Source of the DNA: Doris montereyensis
Lineage: Eukaryota; Mollusca; Gastropoda; Nudibranchia; Dorididae
DNA length: 64,000 nt
NCBI GenBank assembly: GCA_037039925.1
Contig: JAXRKP010000276.1
Span: forward strand, 81,001 to 145,000
Reading direction: 5' to 3'
Shown here: positions 13,780-29,800 of the stretch, one piece after another
Numbering within the stretch: the stretch's first letter is position 1
Layout of the letters: every line of letters starts with the position of its first letter
The notes under the pieces: generated by a model
Told to the model about the DNA's origin: nothing
The model's input: only the letters and a program-made list of their open reading frames with translations
The model's database searches: none
Translations under genes and position numbers: made by a program

Positions 13780-15920
13780 GTTCACATCATGTTACAGCCT
13801 CAAAAGATGTTTTCCCTGTTCTGTTTTTATAACATCTATTTTTAATGTAAGACAATGTCATTACAGCATAATGTCAAAAACTTTGGAAAGACCTGATTGC
13901 AAAAGAATACATCAAGCCATTTCAAATAGGGTTCTCCACATACACTCAGCAGTGCCATTTTGATGTGAGCTAAATAAAAGGAGCGCTTTTCTTATGTTTT
14001 ATTTTGTTTTCAGGGAGGAAAGAACTGAACATATTTGAAATAAATTCTTCCCCTTGATCAGATCGCATACATTTTACAGCACCACAAACGGGGATAAATA
14101 TCAGCAAGATATTTTTAAAAGCATAAAGAGTATCACTTTTCTTCTTTTAATAAATACTCATTGGTAAGTCCAGAAAGCCATCAACACAAACTAAGGCATA
14201 TCTAATACTGTCTTTAGAAACTGGATCAACAGGACCTGCAAGATCAAGATGAACGCGATCGAACGGTCTTTCTACACGAACATCTGGAATTCTATTTTGA
14301 TGTTGTGTCACTTTTCCAATTGTACACACTTCACAATCAAATTTGTCCTCTGGATTTGTAATAATCATACCTTCAACAACATTTATCAGTTTTTTAATAT
14401 CTGCACAATTACAGTGTCCCAATATCTGGTGCCATTCCTTCAAAATAGAGAATTCTTGGTGTTGGTGTTAAGATTAAAAGATGAACACAAGTAATACAAC
14501 TTTTCTTTCTTCCTGATTTCTAATTTTGTTTTGCCACTGCGAAGAAAAGCGAAATCCTGACGAAATTCCGCTGTTGCTCCATTTTCTGTGACTGCTCTCA
14601 CAGAAAAACAATTGTGAGAAAATAAGGGCACAAAGAGAGCATTTTTTAGGCTAACATTATGGCTTTTGTACCTGAAATATCAGATAGAAGAACTGAAACA
14701 TCACCCTGCCCCTTGGCAAGATTTGTGGCTTTGTTTCCATCAGTCAACTCAATGACATGATTGGCTGGATTGAAGTTTACTTTTATTTGGTGAACGGACT
14801 TGTCCTTGACAATGTGGACAGATGCACCTGAATCGACCAAAAAAGTGTCATTGTCATTCACATTCTGGTTATGACGATGGGACATCAAAAAGGAATGCGA
14901 AATGATTTTCTTCATAATGGCCCGGATTCGTTTTGACTGTTTTTGCAGCATTTAATTTTCTGCAAGCACAAGTATCATGTGAGTTCGATTTGCAAACATC
15001 CCACCATCAGTTCTTGTTTCTGCAAAAATTTGTGTTTGATCTGCAGTTTTGACACCAGCGATTCTTGAACTTTGGTTTAAACTTGGGATTTTGGTAAGAC
15101 GACGAATCTGCACTTGTGGACACATCACAGACGAAGATGAAATTTGCTGGATTCTTTCATTGTCTTCATAATTACGAAGAGCAACTTTGAATTTAAAAAT
15201 GTCTGAGGCTGATCTTGCTGGGTTATGACAGTCCTGAACGATTTAAAAGTATCTGGAAGACCTTTCAGGATCATCATGACGAGCAAACTGTCACTGAACT
15301 CTTCTTTTAAAATTGCATCTCGCAAGGAGGACGCAGCTGACTCCACACAGACGATATAAGTTACTGACTCGTGCCCTCTTTTGATAAGTGATGTCAGTTC
15401 TGTATATTATTATATAGCGTAACTTTCGTGGGCTTGCCTTTAGGTAGATAATGGCTGTGCAGGATCTTGAGCTATCTGATGGTATATGTTTTTATTTGTA
15501 TTTATGCAGATAAAATGCTGCAATTGTAAGGGCAAATGAGTGAAAATCATATCAAAACGATGCCGTAAGCGTGACGATCGTTCAGTTTGGAGTACCTATA
15601 TGAGAGCGTTTCTCCCATCATTCTTTGCGTCGCGGATGATAAGTGACAACAACCGATCATCCAGAACTTGGACCAATTCACTAAACGCTTTTTCGTAATT
15701 TTTTCTCTGTATCTACTTCAACAGAATGGTATCTGGATTGGTAAAGACATCGAGTAAATTACGGACCCTCATACCACCTAGGAATTTCACTTCCCACAGT
15801 TCATATTTTCTTTCATCACCATCAAATGTTGCAATACGACTTCTGGGCCCATAATCTGTAGTTGTGATGTAGCCATGCTTACAGACGACAGTGAATAGTG
15901 GATGTGGTATCAATGGATGG
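13780..15920 (-). mobile_element. Ty1/copia retrotransposon remnant (gag, protease, integrase)
   Basis: Read on the minus strand in order: gag N-terminus with FDGDERKYELWEVKFLG (about 15840-15720); gag UBN2-like part with ILKGLPDTFKSFRTVITQQD (15290-15200); protease with TFLVDSGASVHIVKDKS, the D-S/T-G-A active site (14850-14790); GAG-preintegrase KEWHQILGHCNC and zinc-binding CEVC (14440-14320); integrase core start RPFDRVHLDLAGPV (14270-14220); and, after a break, the core with RSDQGEEFISNMF and NKIKHKKSAPF (14080-13975), fading near 13780 (CYKNRTGKTSFEA). Reverse transcriptase, RNase H and LTRs are absent. Frames are broken several times. Confidence 0.88.
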
Positions 15921-17377
15921 ATGGATTAATGATTACAAATGAAATATAGAAGTGATCAACAAGAACTCTTTGTCTCTTCATTCATACTTTAGTGAACGAA
16001 AGGGAGTGTATTGTGCGTAACAACAATAGATTGATTAATTCCCTTTTTGTCTTATAAGGGTCGTATAAAATCGTTTTGAATACAAAACAGAACTCAATTA
16101 AATTGTTATGTAATGATTGCATAAAAGGTGATGACCAAAACTAAAATAAAGATGAATGATAACAATACACATTTGATAAGATTGAGATAACAATAAATGA
16201 TGTGGGGGAGGGGGGCTCCTGAATTGATTTTTTTGCTTTAGAGTTAGGGTTTTTGATTTTAGTATATATATGAGTAACTGTCAAAATATAGTCATCCTAT
16301 ATCATTGAAATGTTTGTAGCGTCCTTGGTTGCTAAGGAAACGGCCGCCATCCTGGAGTTTGACCCAATTTTTCTAAATCTTCTCTTCCCTTAGTTATGAA
16401 TAAAATTACTCAGAACCTGTGCAGATCGTTTTTTTTCATTCAATATCTAAAGAATGACGTCGTTTTTTTTTCTCGATATTTTTTATTTTAAAAAAAAATG
16501 AAGTTTTGAAAATAACATCATTTATACGCAAAAGTGGCATGTTTATTACAACAAACATTGTTCCTCAAAAAGCTTACAAGATATTAAAAGAAAACAACGA
16601 CGTCATTCTATTAACAGTGACGAGAGGAACCTGTGTGCGGTATATTATACAAATCGGTCGGTAAATGATGGAGGAGATTTACCCTTACTCAGGGGGTGGG
16701 AAGGAGTTCTACTGACACCTCCCCCAACCCCCCCCCCCCCCCCACCTTAGTGGTATTCTAGATCTGGAATCTAGTTTTCAGATGTCAGTTAAGCAACTTG
16801 CAGAGTTCTGTAAATGCAATTTGACAAGTCACTGTTACAGCGGGCAAATCAAGAATTAATCTAGATCTAGAAACTAGACTTTAGATCTAGATTTAAATTC
16901 TAGATCATGGTGAGGCGGTACGACAATAATAATTATGCAATTGTAAATCAAACCCACTTACTTTCATATAGATCTAGATCTAGATCCAGGCCCAAGCCAA
17001 AAGATCGATGTCTTTGACCCCCGTGAACTCAAATGAACTGAACTGAACTGTGAACTTGTGAGACTGTGAACTGTGAACTAGACGACTGTTAGCCTCGACA
17101 AGGTCTTCGAGTCCAGACGTCGAGGGCAAGGGACTTGGAAGAAGAATGCTTGTATCCTAACTTTTAAGCAACGGTATTTTTTGTGCGGTGACCCTGACAC
17201 TCTGACCTCACTATACCGTATTACGACATGTGGAAAAGAGGAGGGTCACAGCGGGCCGACACAGTCATGCTAGTCAGAGACAGCACAGACTGAGAGCCAG
17301 CGGTTGAACCAAGGGATATGACCTGGATCAAGATTAAGACCTTTTACCTAGATACATGTACTACAATACGTGTGTTT

Positions 17378-17380
<3 letters not shown>
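15921..17380. other. AT-rich spacer with TCTAGA/AGATCT clusters, no gene
   Basis: No coding similarity seen. It contains a GTTGCTAAGGAAACGGCCGCC motif (about 16330), a C run (16731-16743) and a cluster of TCTAGATC repeats at 16756-16990. The right copy has the same layout at 60290-60950. Confidence 0.6.

Positions 17381-17464
<84 letters not shown>
17381..17464. repeat. (TA)n microsatellite
   Basis: About 84 bases of TA. The right copy has only TTTTTTATAATAGAG at this place (about 61306), so the tract expanded in the left copy or was lost in the right. Confidence 0.96.
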
Positions 17465-17467
<3 letters not shown>

Positions 17468-17929
17468 TAATATAATAATAGAGTATTATTATTCATATTA
17501 GTATTATGCAGGTGAAGCTTTTGAAAGGGCAAAATATAGCAGCCTGTTCGTTTGTGGAGGAATGAGCTATACTATAAATAAGATCTTATAACATGTACAT
17601 TGACTCTTTTATGAAATACGTTGATACATATATTAGTATTATGATGATGCTAATAATATGACTAGCATGTAAGGCAAGTACACACTTACATGGTGAAAAT
17701 TTGAAGATTGTAATTGTATTGTACTTAAATAGTAATAATATGCGTAAACTTTATTTGAAGTGAAGTGTCGACATTCTACTTTATCATTGTCATATTTTGA
17801 AATATGAGGAAGAACGAAAACTAATTCAATTTTTCCAAACCTATAATACAGAGCAAAAAAAAAAGTTCTGATAATTTCTTTGTTTTCCCCACTCATCATC
17901 TAGATCTATATCGAATTCCATGAAGATAC

Positions 17930-18295
17930 GTTGAAAAAAAAAAGTAGATAGGAAATAGTGAACAAAAATCGACATTTTGAAAAAATCGTATTTTTATTTT
18001 ATTTTCTGTCATTTGAATAGATTTTTCTCCCATACACCTAAGAAAAGAGTAGGATAATAATTTGAAAACATCATAAAACCTTTGAGAGAGGCTCTCAACT
18101 ACTTCTTATTCTAGTGCACCAGCATCTTTTTACTCATTGTGAGATGGTGCCTTTGATAATAGATGTGTGAATATGTTCCGTATTTTCCGCCCGATCTAAG
18201 GCAATATTCATAATAGAGTCTCAAATAAATGTGTTTGGATAGCGGTAATTGTCACAATTAAAATGAGTACCAACTTGCCATACTTTAGATAATAT
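17930..18295 (-). repeat. Inverted copy of the dispersed element at 4480-4865
   Basis: Reverse complement of 4480-4865, with the same internal order. It abuts the 3' end of the RTE-like LINE at about 18296. Confidence 0.75.
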
Positions 18296-18296
18296 T

Positions 18297-21200
18297 TCTT
18301 GCTTCTTTCTTCCTTTCTTTATCAGTTCCCATTCTACCTTCCGGTGTGTGGGTTTTAGATGCCCGAAATGATCTTTCTCCAGGCTGCCCTGTCCTGACAG
18401 TTTCTGTTTCCTTCCGTGAAAGTTAAATTTCTTTGTGTTAATGCCTCTTTTGTATCTTCTTCCCACTTTCTCCGAGGTCTGCCTTTGGTCGTTTACCTTG
18501 GGCTTTAGCACTGTATACTGATTTAGCTATTCTATTGTCATTCATTCTGTTAACATGCCCAAACCATCTCAGTTGATTCATTTCTATCTTAGTTTTTATG
18601 CTATCTGCTTTGGTTTGATCTCTTATTGTTGTGTTTCTGATTTTGTCTCTTTTAGTTTTCCTACTACTCACAACTCTTCTTAGATATTTCATTTCGGCTG
18701 CCTGCAACCTACTGTATTCCCTACTGTCTAAGATCCAGGTTTCACTGCCATAGAGAAGAGTAGGACAATAAACTGTGTTGTATACTGCCATTTTGGTTTT
18801 GTTGACAATTCTTGTTTACCTACAAATGCCTTTCCTAGACGGTTATATATTGCACTTGCCTTTTTGATTCTCTGGCTGATTTCTTCTCTTAGTTTTCCTT
18901 CTGAGTTAATCATTACTGCTAATTGTAGCCTTGAACTTGTTCTAAAATTTTCCCTGCCTAATTTCAGATTTTGTGTTTTAGCTTCCCTAGTTACTAGCAT
19001 TGTTTTGGTTTGGGTTTTTTTGCATTTACTCTCATTCCTTTTTTATTTAATTCATTATTCATTATGTTGATATTTGACTGGAGGTTCCTTTCTTGATTTT
19101 CCAAACAGAACTAAATCATCAGCAAATGAAAGCATTGATACAGTTACAGGTTTGAGCTTCCACATAGCTACATTCATTTTGTTCATTTTGAGGATGCCTT
19201 TGCGACTGAATACATAAATGTGATAAACAAAAGAGGACTTAGAACACAACTCTGTCTTACTCCTATATCTACATCAAATTCTTCAGATACATTTCTAGCT
19301 ACTTTCCTGCACATGTTGGTTTCTATTAAATTTTGCTCTACATTGTGTTCTTTAAAGAATGCCATAGTTCGTCCCTCCTCACAGTGCCAAATGCCTTTTC
19401 TAAGTCAATAAAACACAGGTGCAAGTCAATGTTTCTCTCAAGGAATTTTTCTGTTATTTGTCTAATTGTAAATATGTGATCTTGTACACTTCTTCCTGGT
19501 CTAAATCCACTCTGGTGTTCTTCAATCTGATCCTCTACTCTTTTCCTTAGTCTCATTTCCAGAATCCTGGCATACACTTTTCCTGGTACGCTAAGTAGTG
19601 ATATCCCTCTATAGTTTGAGCATTCTATAGTTGATCCTTTCTTATGTATTGGTACTACCGTTCCTTTTCCAGTCTTCTGACACCTGTTTGGACTTCCATG
19701 CTTGTTGACATATTGCATGTAGTAGTTTGTCTGCCTCTCTCCCTTGGTTTTCAATCATTTCTGGATAAACTTGATATGCTCCTGGGGCTTTTCCTAATTT
19801 CATTTTTTTTATAGCTGTTTGAAGTTCTTCCATTGAGATATCTACATCTTCAGCTGTCTCATCTCGGTTACTTGTTACTCTTAATAATTGATCTGTACTC
19901 CTTGTTTCATATGTTGTTGAGAGGGATTATGTAATTGTTGAAAATACTTTCTCCACGTTTCCATGATTTCACTGTCTCCTTTCATTATTTCTCCTTTGGC
20001 ATTCTTAATTTGTCGTATTGGGCATGCTTTGGTCTTTCTCATGCTCTTCATTGCCACGGAGAACAGCTTTTAATTTCCTTGATAGCTTTCTTGAAGTCTT
20101 TGTCCAAACTCTTCCCATTGTTCCTGTTTTGCTTTCTTAACTTCCTCTTTGGCGATAGTTCTTTTACTCACGTAATATATCCTATCCTCTGGTCTCTTTG
20201 TTTGCAAGTATTTCTTCCAGGCATCTTTCTTTTTTTTTATCTTAGTCTTGACATTCTCATTCCACCATGCTGTTCTTTTCCTATCTCCTTTGATTTGTTG
20301 CCTACCACAGACCTCTTCAGTGCAACTGAGGAGTGTTTCTTTATATATTTGTCACTTTTCTTCTATTGTGCTTTCCTTCAGATCCATCTGCCTTTCACTG
20401 ATATATCTTTTTATCCTGGATTGGTACATTTGTGATACTATTGGTTTATTTAGTTCTTCTATTTTTGAGTTTAGTAGCTTTCTTTTCTTTCCTTTTCTAT
20501 TTGTTTTCTTCAGTTAATAATCTCATTTTGACTATCACTATGTGATGATCATTGAATATTTCAGCTCCTCTGTTTACTCTAGCATCCATTGTACTGTAAA
20601 AAAAAAAAAAGGAATTGCTAACTATTATGTAGTCTATGATTGACTTTTCACTTCGTGTCTTCATTTACTCTTGTATATTTGTGGATATCTTTATGAGGAA
20701 AAATGTGTTAGCTATTTTCATGTTATTCTTTAGGCAACAATAGATTAGTCTTCTCTCCATTTGGAGAAGTTGTTGTCTCTCCTTCTTTACCTATTACTCC
20801 TCCTGATGTTTCTACATTGTTGCCTACTCTAGCGTTTAAATCTCCTAAAATCATTAATTCCTGTTTGGGTTTGAGATTCTCTGCAGCTATTTGTAAATCA
20901 TTTTCGAAGATATCTTTTCTTCTTTAGTGGGATCTTCGTTTGGTCCATAAGCTATTAATAATTTAATTTCTCTTCCTTTTGGTTTAATATTTATCTCTTA
21001 ATAGCGGCGGGCTTATAAATTTCCAACTTTCTAGTAGCTTTTCATGTCTTTTGTGCATTAGGAGGTTTACTCCTGCTCTAGCTCTATCTTTGACATCTAC
21101 TCCTGAGAAGATTAAAGTATGATTTGGTCCTACATTTTCTATTCCTTGTCCTTTTTTCTTTGTTTCTGTAATGGCCAAAATATCTACTTTGAATTTTTCC

Positions 21201-21613
21201 ATTTCTTCAACTTATTCTAACTCTTTTCCATTAATTGCCCTAACATTCCATGTTCCAAAAATCAAAGTCCGTGTTCTTTTCCAGAGTGCTCGTAAGTCAA
21301 GCCGGGTAGATCATTTAGTTATTCTTTGAATCTGGTTGGTTTTGGATAAGTAGGGGATGCGTCCACTGTACCCTAGGTAGATGGTGGGGCTGCCACCTTG
21401 AGGGTCCCCTACCGGGCCTTGTTATTTTCTGTCAGGGTTAACTCCCTTAGCCTTTGGTCAGTCAAGACTGGCATGCAAGACAGCAGGTTTGTTTTCTTTC
21501 GAGGTTAACTCCCTTAGCCTTTGGTCAGCCAAGACCTACCTGCAAGGCAGCAGGAGACTCGTGAAGGGCGGGATCATCTACCCCCGTACAGGTACTTACC
21601 TGTCCACTGCCCG
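18297..21613 (-). mobile_element. RTE-like LINE, nearly full length, frame-broken
   Basis: About 3.3 kb, the usual size of RTE-clade elements. 5' UTR (21613 to about 21290) has two tandem copies of a roughly 75-base GGTTAACTCCCTTAGCCTTT unit. Then comes an APE endonuclease start (KVDILAITETKKKGQGIENV, about 21200); an RT domain with YRGISLLSVPGKVYARILEM (about 19610), GFRPGRSVQDHIFTIRQI (about 19500), FIDLEKAFGTVRR (about 19420), GVRQSCVLSPLLFI (about 19260) and the FADDLVLFG catalytic motif (about 19110); and a C-terminal TLLYGSETW ... LRWFGHVNRM domain (about 18760-18530). Several frame shifts make it inactive. Clade assignment rests on domain order, length and motif style. Confidence 0.87.
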
Positions 21614-21799
21614 GATATTTCTGGCTTTCATTGTATAATAGCTGTGTTGAAAGATAGGCCTGTACCGTTTCTATAATTATAAAGAATCGATACTGACCTT
21701 CTTTATGATATTGTATCATTATGACGGTAATGAACTGCTATATCCACTAGTAGTATTAGTAGTATGATAGACTAGATTTATCCCATTTTCAGCAAAAAT

Positions 21800-22163
21800 G
21801 GCATTCCCTGACTGGCTTTACAGTTTATCTTTATGACTTAATGGCAAACAAAACTACTGGTCATAACTTTATAGTTAAATTAATGACAACACAAAACTGA
21901 CTGGCCATAACTTACAGTTTATCATTATGACTTAATGACAAACCAAACTGACTGGTCATAACTTTACAGTTTATCATTATGACTTAATGACAAAACAGAC
22001 TGACAGGCCATAACTTTACAGTTTATCATTATGATGTAATGACAGAGCAAACTGACTGGTCATAACTTACAGTTTATCTTTAGTGACTTAAGTTAACGAC
22101 AAAGGAAACTGACTGGCAATGACTAAACACTTTATCTTTGTGATTTAATGACAAAGCAAACTA
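21800..22163 (+). repeat. 52-bp minisatellite, about 6-7 copies
   Basis: The unit ACTGACTGGTCATAACTTTA, then CAGTTTATCATTATGACTTA, then ATGACAAAACA starts at 21896, 21947, 21999, 22051 and 22108, with partial units before. Periods are 51-57 bases. It runs directly into the GA tract. Confidence 0.93.
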
Positions 22164-26520
<4,357 letters not shown>

Positions 26521-26526
26521 AGTATG

Positions 26527-27644
26527 TCAACTTTACATGAATGCTGTAGGTGAATGTTGTACACAAAATTAGGTGGATGCTGTACATGTACATAATTGAT
26601 GTATGTGAATGCAGTGTCAATATTCATGTGAATGACAACATGTATTCATGTTGAAGGCTGTGTTAAGTACATGAATGCAGTAATGAAAGACATTTAGGGC
26701 TGTACATAACATGTTGTACATGAACTATGAACTACCATACATAGTTCATGTACAACATCTTATGGCCAGCATTCGACTACTGCATTCCATTATATACAGC
26801 ATGTTGCATTCATGTAAGGTTATGTACAGTATTCACCTACAGCATCATTATATACAGCGGCATTTGTCAACATTCGACAACTGTATTCATGTACAGCCTG
26901 TTATGTACATCATTCAGTTATTGCATTCATGTACCGCAGATGTCAATATTCGACAACTGTATTCATGTACAGCATGTTATGTACAGCATTTACCTACATA
27001 CTGTACAGCATTCACATACATATCTGCACAACATCTTATGTACAGCATTCGACTACTGTATCCATATACAGCATGTTAAGTACATCATGCGACAACTGCA
27101 TTCATGTACAACATGCTATGTACAGTCATTTTACTGCATTCATGTACAGTATGTTATGTACATCATTCAACTACTCCATTCATGTACCGCATGGTATATG
27201 CCAACATACATCGATAACTGTATTCATGTACAGCATGTTATGTACAGCCTTCACTTACTGCATTCCTATGTACGCACCTATATTATGTACAGTATTCACT
27301 ACTGCATTCATGTACAGCATCATTCATGTATACAACATGTTATTTACAGTATTCAATAACTGCATTCATGTACAGCATGTTATGTACAGCATTCAATAAC
27401 TGCATTCATGTACAGCATGTTATGTACATCATTCAACTACTGCATTCATTCAGTTATGACCAGAGAATGAAGCATTCACCTATAGTGGTCTCAGCATTCG
27501 ACTACAGCATTCACATACATCATTCATGTATAGCACGTGGCTACAGTATTCAACTACTGCATTCTTGTACATGATATGGTATGTCAACATTCGACTTACG
27601 GCATTCATGTACAGCATTTATGTACATGCAGGCGTATATATTCA

Positions 27645-27690
<46 letters not shown>

Positions 27691-29800
27691 CTGCATTAAA
27701 TGTTGTACATGAATGCTGTACACGAATGCCTCAGGTGAAGTATGTCATACTGTACATGAATGCAGTATGTGAACAGCATGTGAATATGTACATAACATGT
27801 TGTACATGAATGCTACTGCATATCATGGATGCTTTACATGAATGCTGTAGGTGAATGTTGTACACGTATGCATTAGGTGGATGCAACATGTACATAATTG
27901 ATGTATGTGAATGCATAGTCGAATGCTGTACATGAATGATGTATGTGAATGCTGTAGTTGAATGTCATAACATACTGTACATGAATGTTGAAAGCTGTAC
28001 ATAACATGTTGTACATGAACTATGAACTACCGCATTCATGTACAGCATGTTAAGTACAGCATTCGACAACTGCATTCTTGTACAGCACATTATATACAGC
28101 ATTGACTTACTGCATTCATGTACAGCATGTTATGTACAGTATTCACCTACATCATTCATGTACCGCATGGTATGTCAACATTCGACAACTGTATTCATGT
28201 ACAGCCTGTTATGTACAAAATTCAGTTATTGCATTCATGTACCGCATGGTATGTCAATATTCGACAACTGTATTCATGTACAGCGTGTTATGTACAGCAT
28301 TTACCTACATCATTCGTGTACAGCATTCACATACATAGTTCATGTACAACATCTTATGTACAACATTCGACTACTGCATCCATATACAGCATGTTAAGTA
28401 CATCATGCGACAACTGCATTCATGTACAGCATGTTATATACAGCCTCATTTTACTGCATTCATGTACAGTATGTTATGTACATCATTCAACTACTCCATT
28501 CATGTACCGCATGGTATGTCAACATTCGATAACTGTATTCATGTACAGCATGTTATGTACAGCCTTCACTTACTGCATTCATGTACAATATATTATGTAC
28601 AGTATTCGACTACTGCATTCATGTACAGCATTCATTAATGCATACAACATGTTATGTACAGCATTCAATAACTGCATTCATGTACAGCATGTTATGTACA
28701 TCATTCAACTACTGCATTCATGTACAGCATTATGACTGACAGCATTCACCTATAGTACGCACCTACAGCATTCATGCACATTATTCGACTACAGCATTCA
28801 CATACATCATTCATGTATAGCACGTTATTTACAGTATTCGACTATTGCATTCTTGTACATGATATATACATCCTTCACTTACGGCATTCATGTACAGCAT
28901 GTTATGTACAGCATTCAACTACTGCATTCATGTACAGCATGGTATGTCAACATTCAACTACTGCATTCATGTACAGCATGTTATGTACAGCATTCAACTA
29001 ATGCATTTATGTACAGCATGGTATGTCAACATTCAACAACTGTATTCATATACAGCATTTATGTACAGCATTCGACTACTGCATCCATATACAATATTAT
29101 CATCTTCACTTACTGCATTCATGTACAGCATGTTATGTACATCATTCAACTACTGCATTCATGTACAGCATGGTATATACAACATTCGATAACTGTGTTC
29201 ATGTACAGCATGTTATGTACAGCATTCAACTACTGCATTCATGTACCACATGTTATGTCAACATTCGACAACCGTATTCATGTACAGCATGTTATGTACA
29301 GCCTTGGATAACTGCCTTCATGTACCACATGTTATGTCAACATTGATAACTGTATTCATGTACAGCATGTTATGTCAACATTGGATAACTGCCTTCATGT
29401 ACAGCATGTTATGTACAGCATTTGACTACCGCATTCATATAAAGCATGCTATGTATGACATTCAACAACTGCATTCATGTATTCATGTACAGCATGTTAT
29501 GTACAGCATTCACATACATCATTCATGTACAGCATGTTATGCACAGTAGTCACCTACATCATTCATGTACAGCATGTTATGTACAGCATTCAACAACATC
29601 ATTCATGTTCAGCATGTTATGTATGGCATTCAACAACTGCATTCGTGTACAGCATGTTATGTACAGCATTCGACTACTGCATTCATGTACAGCATTTACT
29701 ACTGCATTCACATACATAAATTATGTACATGTACAGCATCCACCTAATGCATTCATGTACAACATTCACCTACAGCATTCATGTAAAGCATCCATGTGAA
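26527..29800 (+). repeat. 13-bp satellite, higher-order section with orientation switches
   Basis: Monomers CATTCATGTACAG, CATGTTATGTACAG and CATTCGACTACTG alternate in roughly 40-bp trimers. Segments 26527-26730 and 27691-28015 are in reverse orientation. A direct repeat of about 1.3 kb relates 26532 to 27833 and 26891 to 28199. A short (GA)n tract interrupts at 27641-27690. Open frames in every register are a property of the monomer. Confidence 0.93.

Noticed and set aside
13634..13963. 109-codon plus-strand frame
   Set aside because: Lies opposite the copia integrase tail and has no recognisable domain.
19935..20517. Phe/Leu-rich plus-strand frames of 166 and 89 codons
   Set aside because: Antisense shadows of the RTE-like LINE coding strand.
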